Source: CAMLJR01 sp964631955 (lineage in GTDB: Bacteria; Pseudomonadota; Gammaproteobacteria; Pseudomonadales; CAMLJR01). Taken from it: 64,000 nt of DNA. A program made the position numbers and the translations under genes. Every line of letters starts with the position of its first letter. Positions within the stretch are counted from its first letter, which is position 1. This document shows positions 8,694 to 15,773 of the stretch, piece by piece. The DNA is taken from positions 310,001 through 374,000 of the forward strand of contig CAZWBA010000002.1 of the NCBI GenBank assembly GCA_964631955.1, read 5' to 3'. The notes beneath the pieces were generated by a model, which saw only the letters and a program-made list of their open reading frames with translations, did no database searches and was not told the DNA's origin.

Positions 8694-8903
8694 ATGGGTA
8701 ACGAATTATTTTTAACGCGGGACGAGGTTCATCAGCTCACGGGTTACAAGATTTCTAAAAAGCAGATCGAGTGGTTAACGCGCAACGGTGTGCGGCATTG
8801 GGTTCCAGCCACAGGTCGTCCTGTCGTACCGCGCTCGGCAATTACTGGTGAAAATAAAGCAAATGATGACGAGGAGCCTTTTTTATTAGGGCGCGTAACT
8901 TAA
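8694..8903 (+). CDS. DUF4224 domain protein
   Basis: A 69-residue protein starting MGNELFLTRDEVHQLTGYK, with the pattern KKQIEWLTRNG and GRPVVPRSA typical of DUF4224, a small family found in phages and islands, often next to integrases. Function is not established; a DNA-binding or directionality role is only a guess from its place. The start has no strong ribosome site. Downstream (8904-9003) is a short hairpin-prone gap before the next gene. Confidence 0.7.
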   Translation: MGNELFLTRDEVHQLTGYKISKKQIEWLTRNGVRHWVPATGRPVVPRSAITGENKANDDEEPFLLGRVT

Positions 8904-9003
8904 GAGGTAATCCCGCGCTAGGCGGTACCGAGCAAAAGCGGCGGGAACGAATGCGCCAACATTCGCTCCGCCTAACCACAACCACCTATCAGAGAGGTGA
9001 AAT

Positions 9004-9315
9004 ATGGCTACATTGGATAATACCACTGCGAAGCGACTCGAAATTATTCTTGAGATGATCGGCACTGAGGCAAATGTGCTGCGACATGCGATGATTGATG
9101 GTGTTCTTGCACCCAGTCAAAGCAACGATATAAGCCCCAACCTTTGCTATTTGCTCGAAACAATATCCTCAAAAATTGGATGGCTTGCGGATCTCGGTAT
9201 CGAGAAGCTCACGGGGCACACCGATATCGTCGGCGACGCTGAGGACTGGTTCTTGCCACCAAGCTATCACGATATAAATCGTGAAGATAAAGCAGTGGAG
9301 GTGGCTCATGGTTAA
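9004..9315 (+). CDS. Island protein of unknown function (103 aa)
   Basis: A 103-residue acidic protein (MATLDNTTAKRLEIILEMIG) with predicted helices and no recognised domain or membrane segment. A GAGAGGTG ribosome site sits just upstream of ATG 9004. Its stop overlaps the start of the next gene (9308), and that one overlaps a third (9573), so the three are translationally coupled. Not recognised. Confidence 0.65.
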   Translation: MATLDNTTAKRLEIILEMIGTEANVLRHAMIDGVLAPSQSNDISPNLCYLLETISSKIGWLADLGIEKLTGHTDIVGDAEDWFLPPSYHDINREDKAVEVAHG

Positions 9316-9580
9316 CGATCTCGTGATAAATGGTTATCCCGCTGTAACACGAGCGGAAGTTATCGATGCAGCCGCGATTGCGGTGTGCGAGCTTGAACCA
9401 GTGCAGTCGCTATTGGCGGCAATTGAAAGATTAACGACCGACGACACGACGATCTGCGGCCTCGCAAAACACGGCAAAAACGTTATCGAGATGGTGCTCA
9501 ACGATCTTGGCAGTTTGCAAGAGCGTGCAGAGAAAGCCGGCGTCATCGGCCTGCTTATGTCGGAGGTGCGCCGTGGATAA
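9308..9580 (+). CDS. Island protein of unknown function (90 aa)
   Basis: A 90-residue protein, MVNDLVINGYPAVTRAEV at the start, mostly helical, no known motif. ATG 9308 is preceded by GGAGG in the upstream gene and overlaps that gene's stop by eight bases. The end carries a GGAGG that serves the next gene. Not recognised; context suggests one functional unit with its neighbours. Confidence 0.65.
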   Translation: MVNDLVINGYPAVTRAEVIDAAAIAVCELEPVQSLLAAIERLTTDDTTICGLAKHGKNVIEMVLNDLGSLQERAEKAGVIGLLMSEVRRG

Positions 9581-9848
9581 CTCAAACAATATTGCAACCG
9601 ATGTATCTATTGATAGGGCGCGTGTTGGATTCTTTGCCAGCCTTGAAATATCCGAAATTTTCACACTGCTGTTATCAGGTGATATTGATGATGAAGATTG
9701 CTATTTGCAATTGAAGCGAACACTTCTCGATCGCGGTCATACTCTAATTGGTGTTGTTATGAGTGCTTTCACCAACGACAACTACAAAATTGAGGAGATG
9801 CGCCAGGTCGTTAATTGGGATGTTTTTCATAAACAGAAAACTGTTTGA
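9573..9848 (+). CDS. Island protein of unknown function (91 aa)
   Basis: A 91-residue acidic protein (DNSNNIATDVSIDRARVGFF). The GTG at 9573 was chosen because CGGAGG lies seven bases upstream; it overlaps the preceding stop by eight bases. No recognised domain. Third gene of a coupled trio. Confidence 0.6.
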   Translation: MDNSNNIATDVSIDRARVGFFASLEISEIFTLLLSGDIDDEDCYLQLKRTLLDRGHTLIGVVMSAFTNDNYKIEEMRQVVNWDVFHKQKTV

Positions 9849-9854
9849 AGAATT

Positions 9855-9907
9855 GCAGCGCCTAGATCGGCCAATCGAAAACGGGTTCCCTGACCCGCTG
9901 GCGCTGC
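9855..9907. repeat. Nested inverted repeat between island genes
   Basis: GCAGCGCC (9855-9862) pairs with GGCGCTGC (9900-9907), enclosing an inner hairpin in which CGGGT pairs with ACCCG across TCCCTG. It lies in the 94-bp gap between two unknown genes. It may be a terminator without a U-tract, an RNA control element or a protein-binding site. Confidence 0.5.
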
Positions 9908-9942
9908 GATCTATTTAAGGGGGTGAGCACTAAGGGAGTGCC

Positions 9943-10713
9943 ATGAATAGCGAATCATCTGCGGAAATATTCGAGCAAGCAAAAGAAATTCTCACGCGTG
10001 ATATCGCAAAGCCACGAGATATTGCGTGGGCGTGTGTGTCGTTGCTGAATATCCAAAACAATGAACCGCTTGTGCACAACGAGTATCGATATCGGAAAAT
10101 TGCTGGTCTGACTGACTGGATAGTTGGTCTTGGCCTTCAAACACGCACAGCCGATGGAATGCCTTCAAAGCCAATAAAGGGGGTTCAAGTAGCCGGCATT
10201 AATCCAGATGATTTTTTGATGGTTCGCTTGTCGGAGGTTAAGCAGCGAGCTTTCGATCAAGGAGTTAATTGGCCTATGCTGCTACAGCTTGATCGTAAAC
10301 ATTCGGCAAATTTATTGCTGGATGAGAATGGAGAAAACCTAAGCAATGCAAATGGCCCAGCCACTAAAAAAATTAGCCCCATACAACAAGAGCTTTCGAA
10401 AATTGTAGAAATGCTAGAGCAATATGCGAAGGATGCATCCTTATCTTTTGATCGCAAAAACATGCCAGGGCCATGCGGAAATTCATCGAGCGATGATGGA
10501 TCATTCCATTGGCTTTGCGCGAAGTTAGATAGTCGTTTTTCAAAAGCCAAGAAAACGTTTAAAGATTATCGTGCGGGTATTTGCACTTTTCAAAAGTGGG
10601 CAAAAAAGACTGATTTCTATACCGGTGCATATACCCATTTTCAGTCTCAAATAGCACCAAAATCCGCCGATAAAAAAACTGCTAAAAATCATTTAAATCT
10701 CAGAAATAGCTGA
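9943..10713 (+). CDS. Island protein of unknown function (256 aa)
   Basis: A 256-residue protein with no recognised family. The N-terminal half is helical and acidic (MNSESSAEIFEQAKEILTRD); the C-terminal third is Lys-rich with aromatic residues (FKDYRAGICTFQKWAKKTDFY), suggesting nucleic-acid contact (inference). Its codon use is clearly more AT-rich than the backbone. A GGGAG ribosome site precedes ATG 9943. It lies between the coupled small genes and the alpA control region. Confidence 0.65.
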   Translation: MNSESSAEIFEQAKEILTRDIAKPRDIAWACVSLLNIQNNEPLVHNEYRYRKIAGLTDWIVGLGLQTRTADGMPSKPIKGVQVAGINPDDFLMVRLSEVKQRAFDQGVNWPMLLQLDRKHSANLLLDENGENLSNANGPATKKISPIQQELSKIVEMLEQYAKDASLSFDRKNMPGPCGNSSSDDGSFHWLCAKLDSRFSKAKKTFKDYRAGICTFQKWAKKTDFYTGAYTHFQSQIAPKSADKKTAKNHLNLRNS

Positions 10714-10720
10714 TTTTTTA

Positions 10721-10759
10721 TATAGCACCGCATTAAAAACTGGTGCTATATGGTGCTAT
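10721..10759. promoter_or_regulatory. GGTGCTAT repeat cluster upstream of alpA
   Basis: TATAGCACC (10721-10729) is inverted to GGTGCTATA (10742-10750), followed at once by a second TGGTGCTAT (10751-10759). A further ATAGCACC lies inside the upstream gene at 10651-10658. The cluster sits in the only sizeable gap before alpA (10714-10828). It could be an operator, an origin-like iteron set or a terminator stem. Confidence 0.5.
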
Positions 10760-10828
10760 TACAAAAGCAAAACTTCCCTACTAAGTTCACATCGTACCTA
10801 CTCATTCCGTCTTATTGGAGTATTCGAT

Positions 10829-11047
10829 ATGAACAACCCCACCCCGATTGGCAGACTGCCGGAGTCAGGATATCTGCGTCAGTCGCAATTAATTCCCGTC
10901 ATCGTCCCATTCTCACCCGCAACACTTTGGCGAAAAGTTAAATCCGGTGAATTCCCCGCACCAGTGAAATTGTCGGAGCGCATTACTGCATGGCGTGTTG
11001 AAGATGTGCGTGCGTGGATGTCATCACGATCAGCATCCGCCGCGTGA
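10829..11047 (+). CDS. AlpA-family transcriptional regulator
   Basis: A 72-residue winged-helix protein of the AlpA/MerR-like phage family: an N-terminal GYLRQSQL helix-turn-helix, then FSPATLWRKVKSGEFPAPVKLSERITAWRVEDVRAWM in the usual order (binding helix, wing, helix). In P4-type and phage-inducible islands AlpA turns on the integrase or excision genes when a helper phage acts. ATTGGAG precedes ATG 10829. Upstream GGTGCTAT repeats are its possible operators. It heads the replication block that runs through dnaB. Confidence 0.85.
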   Translation: MNNPTPIGRLPESGYLRQSQLIPVIVPFSPATLWRKVKSGEFPAPVKLSERITAWRVEDVRAWMSSRSASAA

Positions 11048-11056
11048 GGGCTGGCG

Positions 11057-11356
11057 ATGAAAAACAAAAAAAATGGCCACACCTCGCGGCGCAGCCCTAA
11101 ACGTTCGAATATCAATGATACCTCCCTCCCCGCGCAGCGTCGCCGTGTTGCTGATTACTTACTGCGGCATGGCAGCGCTACGACGATTGAGATACAAGCG
11201 AAGTGCAACGCGTTGCATTCACCGCGGCGTATTTATGAATTTCGACATGATTTCGGATGGAGCATCGCCACTCACTGGCAGCACGCGAATGATGTGCAGG
11301 GCCGCCCGCATCGCGTCGGCTTATATGCCTTGCGCAGAGCAGGAGTATTGCCATGA
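11057..11356 (+). CDS. Helix-turn-helix protein of phage replication type
   Basis: A 99-residue basic protein with a winged-helix core (RRVADYLLRHGSATTIEIQ, then YEFRHDFGWSIATHW). Such small proteins occur next to replication genes in prophages and islands; a DNA-binding role in control or origin recognition is inferred. It starts nine bases after alpA. Its stop overlaps the next start (ATGA at 11353-11356). Confidence 0.65.
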   Translation: MKNKKNGHTSRRSPKRSNINDTSLPAQRRRVADYLLRHGSATTIEIQAKCNALHSPRRIYEFRHDFGWSIATHWQHANDVQGRPHRVGLYALRRAGVLP

Positions 11357-11484
11357 CCGAGAAAAATTTCTCAAAGGCAAAGCACTCGCGTCTCGCTATG
11401 GCAGCCGCTAAGCGCATGGCAACCACCACACGCAAAGCTGCAACACTGCGCACTTTTTTCTACCACCTTCGCGCGAGTATCTAA
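11353..11484 (+). CDS. Small basic protein (43 aa) in the replication block
   Basis: A 43-residue Lys/Arg/Ala-rich reading frame (MTEKNFSKAKHSRLAM) whose ATG overlaps the preceding stop (ATGA) and whose TAA shares its last A with the next ATG (11484). Overlap at both ends on one strand is what a coupled gene looks like; the composition suggests nucleic-acid binding. No family recognised. It could also be a chance filler between two real genes. Confidence 0.5.
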   Translation: MTEKNFSKAKHSRLAMAAAKRMATTTRKAATLRTFFYHLRASI

Positions 11485-12203
11485 TGATGAGTTTTGATGC
11501 GATGTCCTGGGCGGTGAAACAAAAAATACCCGCTCTTCAAAAAATCGTTTTGCTGATGCTCGCCGATCGCACAAACAAAGACACTGGCCGATGCGATCCA
11601 TCGATTACACGCTTGGCAGATGATTGCGGGATGAGCGAACGCTCCACGCGAAACGCAATTCGTGAGCTTGAAAAGTTAGAGTTGATCGAGACAGTTCGTC
11701 GCTCGAATGAAGGCGTAAATCTTCCCAATCATTACCGATTAAAAATACAGAATTTAGAGGGAGTGGGGCACGACATGCCCCAGGGTACGGCAGGAGATGC
11801 CCCAGGGGTGGGGCACCACGTGCCGACAAACCAGGAAGTTAAACCAGTAATTAAACCTATTACTGTCGACGGTGCAAAAAACGCATCGTCGTCCCTACAT
11901 TGCCCGCATCAAAAAATTATCGATCTATACCATGAGATTTTGCCGATGGGTGCGAAGATCAAAATCTGGAATGGCGCTCGTGAAAAACATTTGCAAACTC
12001 GTTGGCGTGAATCTTCCAGACATCAATCGATCGATTTTTGGAAACGACTTTTTGAGTACTGCGCGCAATCACCGTTCCTAACTAGCAAGGTTCCACCGTC
12101 GCCGGGCCGTAAGCAATTTGTCATTGCGCTCGATTGGATCATCAAGCCTGAGAATTTCGCAAAAATTATCGAGGAGCGTTATCACAAGGATATCGCAGCA
12201 TGA
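11484..12203 (+). CDS. Phage replication protein with helix-turn-helix (DnaT/replisome-organiser like)
   Basis: A 239-residue protein. An N-terminal winged helix (residues about 1-90: SITRLADDCGMSERSTRNAIRELEKLELIE) is followed by a Gly/Pro linker with MPQGTAGDAPGVGH and a C-terminal helical region (about 135-239). This layout is that of phage proteins that load the replicative helicase, and the gene directly precedes dnaB with a four-base overlap (ATGA). Role: bind the origin and recruit DnaB (family knowledge plus context). The linker motif with GHDMP/GHHVP is common in such proteins. Confidence 0.75.
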   Translation: MMSFDAMSWAVKQKIPALQKIVLLMLADRTNKDTGRCDPSITRLADDCGMSERSTRNAIRELEKLELIETVRRSNEGVNLPNHYRLKIQNLEGVGHDMPQGTAGDAPGVGHHVPTNQEVKPVIKPITVDGAKNASSSLHCPHQKIIDLYHEILPMGAKIKIWNGAREKHLQTRWRESSRHQSIDFWKRLFEYCAQSPFLTSKVPPSPGRKQFVIALDWIIKPENFAKIIEERYHKDIAA

Positions 12204-13579
12204 ACGTTCCTGATGATTACGACATCGCGCAACTTAAATTGCCACCGCACTCGCTCGAAGCTGAGCAATCAGTAATTGGCGCGCTGATGATTTCGAACGA
12301 TGCGTGGAGCAGAGTCGCCGATATGTTGACCGCAGACGATTTCTATCGGCCCGAACACCGCATTATTTTTCACCGCATGGCGCAGCTCGTCGAAGCCAAT
12401 CATCCGATCGATATCGTCACGCTTCCCGATGCGCTTGCGCACGCAGATGAACTTGAACGCGCCGGCGGTTTTGTGTATCTCGCCGAGATAGCGCGCAACA
12501 CTCCCAGCGCTGCAAATATTCGTGCGTATGCGGCCGCGGTGCGCGAGCGCGCGGATCTCCGTCGATTGATTCAAACGTGTGCCGAAATTTCGGATTTAGC
12601 GTACAACCCGTCTGGGCGTCGCTCGAGCGATATCGTCGATGAAGCACAGAGCAAAATTATCGGGCTCAGCCACAGTAGCAGTGGTGAACCCGTAACCGCG
12701 CTGCAATCGGTACGGGAAACGCTCACAGCCATCGAGGAACGCGCGCAAAGTGGATCGGATATAACCGGCATCCCCACAGGGTTTAACGCGATTGATGCAC
12801 GCCTGCTTGGTTTACAGGCTGGCGATCTAATCATTGTTGCTGGTCGCCCATCGATGGGCAAAACAACCCTTGCCGTGAATATGGCTGAGCGTGCTTTGGC
12901 GCGTGATGTTCGCTGCCTGATTTTTTCGATGGAAATGCCGCGGCGCCAACTCATAGAGCGAATGCTATCCAGTCGAGCCAATGTTCCACTCGCGAAAATC
13001 CGCAAAGGCCAGTTGAGCCAGGCGGAGTACGAAGAGGTCGTACGCGCCGGCGAAGAGATTGCCGCATCTGATTTGATTATCGACGATCGCAGCGCTCTGA
13101 CCGTCACGCAAATGCGTGCGGCGGCGCGGCGCTATAAGCCTGGTTTGATCGTTGTCGATTATCTGCAGCTTGCGAGCGGTCGCGGTGAATCACGCGAGCA
13201 GGAAGTATCAGGTTTGTCGCGCGGCCTGAAAGCGATCGCAAAGGAGCTCGAAATTCCCGTGCTCGCATTGTCGCAGCTGTCACGCAATGTTGAGAGCAGG
13301 CCCGACAAGCGCCCGCGTAATTCTGATTTGCGCGATTCTGGCGGTATCGAGCAAGACGCTGATGTGATCCTAATGCTCTACCGCGATGAGGTTTATAACG
13401 CGCACTCTCCCACAAAAAATATTTGCGAAGTGCTTTGCACCAAATTTCGTAATGGCGAGATCGGTGTCGATCGACTGAGTGCAAATCTTCAATTTTCTCG
13501 GTTTGAAAATTTATCTACCGATTACACGCCTCCTACCTATTCCGAAAAATCACAGAGCAGAGGATTCGAATATGTATGA
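12200..13579 (+). CDS. dnaB: Phage/island replicative DNA helicase, DnaB family
   Basis: Hexameric 5'-3' helicase for island replication. The 459-residue protein has the N-terminal DnaB domain (LPPHSLEAEQSVIGALM, about 15-115), a linker, and a RecA-like domain with Walker A GRPSMGKT (215-222), the Walker B region VVDYLQL (318-324) and the RNSDLRDSGGIEQDAD loop (about 373-388) with the arginine finger region. It has the usual DnaB length, with no intein. Its start overlaps the preceding replication gene. Because this copy lies in the island it is likely additional to the host dnaB, which is not in view. Confidence 0.93.
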   Translation: MNVPDDYDIAQLKLPPHSLEAEQSVIGALMISNDAWSRVADMLTADDFYRPEHRIIFHRMAQLVEANHPIDIVTLPDALAHADELERAGGFVYLAEIARNTPSAANIRAYAAAVRERADLRRLIQTCAEISDLAYNPSGRRSSDIVDEAQSKIIGLSHSSSGEPVTALQSVRETLTAIEERAQSGSDITGIPTGFNAIDARLLGLQAGDLIIVAGRPSMGKTTLAVNMAERALARDVRCLIFSMEMPRRQLIERMLSSRANVPLAKIRKGQLSQAEYEEVVRAGEEIAASDLIIDDRSALTVTQMRAAARRYKPGLIVVDYLQLASGRGESREQEVSGLSRGLKAIAKELEIPVLALSQLSRNVESRPDKRPRNSDLRDSGGIEQDADVILMLYRDEVYNAHSPTKNICEVLCTKFRNGEIGVDRLSANLQFSRFENLSTDYTPPTYSEKSQSRGFEYV

Positions 13580-13628
13580 GATGTCAAAACAATCACGATG
13601 CACATAAATCGATGCAGGAGACAGATGA

Positions 13629-14627
13629 ATGAGCGTTAAACAATACAATCGGAAATTGAGCCTGATTGCCGGCAAAGATTCGAGCGCGCTTGAGTTATCG
13701 GAGTTCCGTGTAACGTTTCTGATTAAGCGAGGAGAGTTACAAACACCGAACACTCTCGATTGCCGCATTTACAATTTGTCGCCACAGACCTCCAACCAAA
13801 TCGGCGGTGAGTTCACGCGTATCGTATTGCAGGCTGGGTACGAAGGAAATTTCGGTGTGTTGTTCGATGGCACGATTAAGCAAGTGCGCCAGGGTCGTGC
13901 AAGCCAAACCGATACCTATGTCGATATCACGGCCGCCGATGGCGATCGCGCCTATAACTTTTCAGCGATGGCACTATCACTTGCTGCAGGCACAACACCG
14001 AGCGACTCAGTGCAAGCAATAATTCAGAATATGGCATCGTCGGGAATCTCTGAAGGCTACCTGCCAGAACTGCCAAAAAATGGAAGAGTAAGGGGGCGTG
14101 TGTTTTACGGCATGTGCCGCGATGAAATGCGCGAGTTTGCCAAGAACAACAATTGCACATGGAGTATTCAGGACGGCAAGCTGACGATGATTCCGCTAAA
14201 GGCTTATGTGCCTGGTGAAGTGCCGGTTATTTCTGCCGACACTGGATTAATAGGAATGCCAGAGCAAACACAAAATGGTATTCACATGCGCCTGCTGTTA
14301 AATCCCTCAATCAAGATTGGACAGAAAATAAAACTCGATAATGTGACGATCAACCGGTATCGCTACGGGACAGATTTTCAAACGAATTCAAATGAAGCTA
14401 AAGCCGCGCTTCCGATGGCGATCAAAACCAACGCCGACGGCGAGTATTACGTTATGTGCGTAGACCATGTTGGCGACACACACGGCAACGATTGGTATAC
14501 CGACCTCATATGTCTAGCGGTCGACGCTACGGTGCCAAGCGAATACGCCCGCCGCGCCGCAGTGCTACCAGGAACGGCCATTTTGTCCGAAGCAGATATG
14601 CTCAAATACGCTGAAAAAGGCGAATAA
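13629..14627 (+). CDS. Phage baseplate/tail hub-like protein
   Basis: A 332-residue protein whose N-terminal part (LSEFRVTFLIKRG, TPNTLDCRIYNLS, FTRIVLQAGYEGNFGVLFDG) follows the pattern of phage hub proteins of the E217 gp41 type, which build the central baseplate or tail-tip ring. The middle (PSDSVQAIIQNM, CTWSIQDGKL) fits the same fold. AGGAGA precedes ATG 13629. It follows dnaB after 49 bp and precedes the Dit-like gene, a pairing seen in phage tail modules, but all other tail genes are absent. Family call is from memory of conserved patterns. Confidence 0.7.
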   Translation: MSVKQYNRKLSLIAGKDSSALELSEFRVTFLIKRGELQTPNTLDCRIYNLSPQTSNQIGGEFTRIVLQAGYEGNFGVLFDGTIKQVRQGRASQTDTYVDITAADGDRAYNFSAMALSLAAGTTPSDSVQAIIQNMASSGISEGYLPELPKNGRVRGRVFYGMCRDEMREFAKNNNCTWSIQDGKLTMIPLKAYVPGEVPVISADTGLIGMPEQTQNGIHMRLLLNPSIKIGQKIKLDNVTINRYRYGTDFQTNSNEAKAALPMAIKTNADGEYYVMCVDHVGDTHGNDWYTDLICLAVDATVPSEYARRAAVLPGTAILSEADMLKYAEKGE

Positions 14628-14697
14628 CGGTTTTTTTGCTGCGATCGTACTCAATGCGCACCCATCTCTTTTTACGCAATCATCATGGAGAAACTCT

Positions 14698-15342
14698 ATG
14701 GCGACCACAGAACTGGTAACAATTACACCGAAAGGAGAAATCGATAGCATTGAAATTGAGGTGCTCATCGAAGAAGAACATACCGACGAATTACAAATTA
14801 CCGAACACCCGGTTCAGGTTGGCGCATCGATTACCGATCACAGCTTTAAAAAGCCAAGCACGCTGGTGTTACGTTGCGGCTGGAGTAATTCAAGCTATGC
14901 AGCACTCAAAGGTGTTGCGACGTCGTTAGTGCAGAGCGGGGGTTCCTCATCATCGGATTACGTGTCGGGCGTTTACTCGCAACTGCGTAAGCTACAAGAG
15001 TCGCGCATTCCTTTCGCGATCACTACCACGCTATGGTGGTACCCCAACATGTTGATCGCATCGCTCAATGTCACGCGCGACGAAAAAACCTCTTCCGTTT
15101 TAATGGTGACGGCGACGTTTCGCGAAATACGCATTGTTGAAACCAAATCTACAAAACTTCCGCTAATCGAAAATCAGTCCGAGCCTCAAAAGACTGCGGA
15201 GGTCCAGCAAGCCGGTACAAAGCAGTTGAAAGCAGCCACACCTGCGTCAGGCGGATCACTCCCTTTTTGGCAGTGGCCGAAGCCGAAGTCAGAATTTCCG
15301 TCATCGCTGACGATTCCAACGAAGAGCATTTTCGGTCCCTAA
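14698..15342 (+). CDS. Dit-like phage tail protein
   Basis: A 214-residue protein with the Dit-like N-terminal pattern EIEVLIEEEHTDELQITEHP, VGASITDH and LVLRCGWSN. Dit-like proteins form a hexameric ring joining tail tube and receptor-binding parts. The last 60 residues are Pro/Ser/Lys-rich and may be a flexible end. GGAG lies before ATG 14698. It is 70 bp downstream of the hub gene. Both are intact, which suggests retention by selection, though recent deletion of the rest of a prophage would look the same. Confidence 0.7.
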   Translation: MATTELVTITPKGEIDSIEIEVLIEEEHTDELQITEHPVQVGASITDHSFKKPSTLVLRCGWSNSSYAALKGVATSLVQSGGSSSSDYVSGVYSQLRKLQESRIPFAITTTLWWYPNMLIASLNVTRDEKTSSVLMVTATFREIRIVETKSTKLPLIENQSEPQKTAEVQQAGTKQLKAATPASGGSLPFWQWPKPKSEFPSSLTIPTKSIFGP

Positions 15343-15773
15343 CGCCACTGAATCACGGCGCGCCGCGATGTGTGCCGTGGCTATACCCATCGCGGCTTTG
15401 GATTCGCCACGCCCTCTTAAGCACCCATCAGACATTTCAGGATAACTTGACCGTAACAAATCGTAACCTTCGCGTCGTAATTACCACCACTTCGAGCATG
15501 ACAAAACATGACTTTGGTACCGTGACTTTTCGTTACTTTCAAAATGAAATGCAATCCAGCCCAATGCTTAGTGGCGTGCGCCTTCAAGAGGTATTTGACC
15601 TTCGCCGGAAAGTGCTTTGTAGAGTTCTCCGCCAGCCATGCCGGTATCACGAGTTTTATGCACTCGGTTTCTATGGGCACGAGGGCTGCTGGGTCAAGAG
15701 CTGTGGACGTGCAAAGAAGTCTACCAGCGTGCTAGAGTTAAGCACAGAGAGCTGTGTTTAATCTGGATTTCAA
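15343..15773. other. 431-bp stretch without a supported gene
   Basis: Open frames exist on both strands but none has a ribosome site, family pattern or coupling to neighbours; the longest plus-strand one begins inside the Dit-like gene. The stretch divides the phage genes from the ATPase cargo and ends in a strong hairpin (15738-15761). It may be remnant DNA from loss of tail genes. Confidence 0.5.
15738..15761. terminator. Hairpin upstream of the AAA ATPase gene
   Basis: TTAAGCACAG pairs with CTGTGTTTAA across AGAG, a ten-pair stem with one G-T. It lies 12 bp before GTG 15774. There is no long T-tract, so termination is uncertain; a leader or insulating role is equally possible. Confidence 0.45.

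Noticed and set aside
13629..15342. Tail genes as part of a tailocin or secretion system
   Set aside because: No sheath, tube, spike, baseplate wedge or lysis genes are present, so only an isolated hub and Dit-like pair can be claimed.
15267..15761. 164-codon plus-strand frame after the Dit-like gene
   Set aside because: It starts inside the Dit-like gene in another frame, has no ribosome site and no family pattern.
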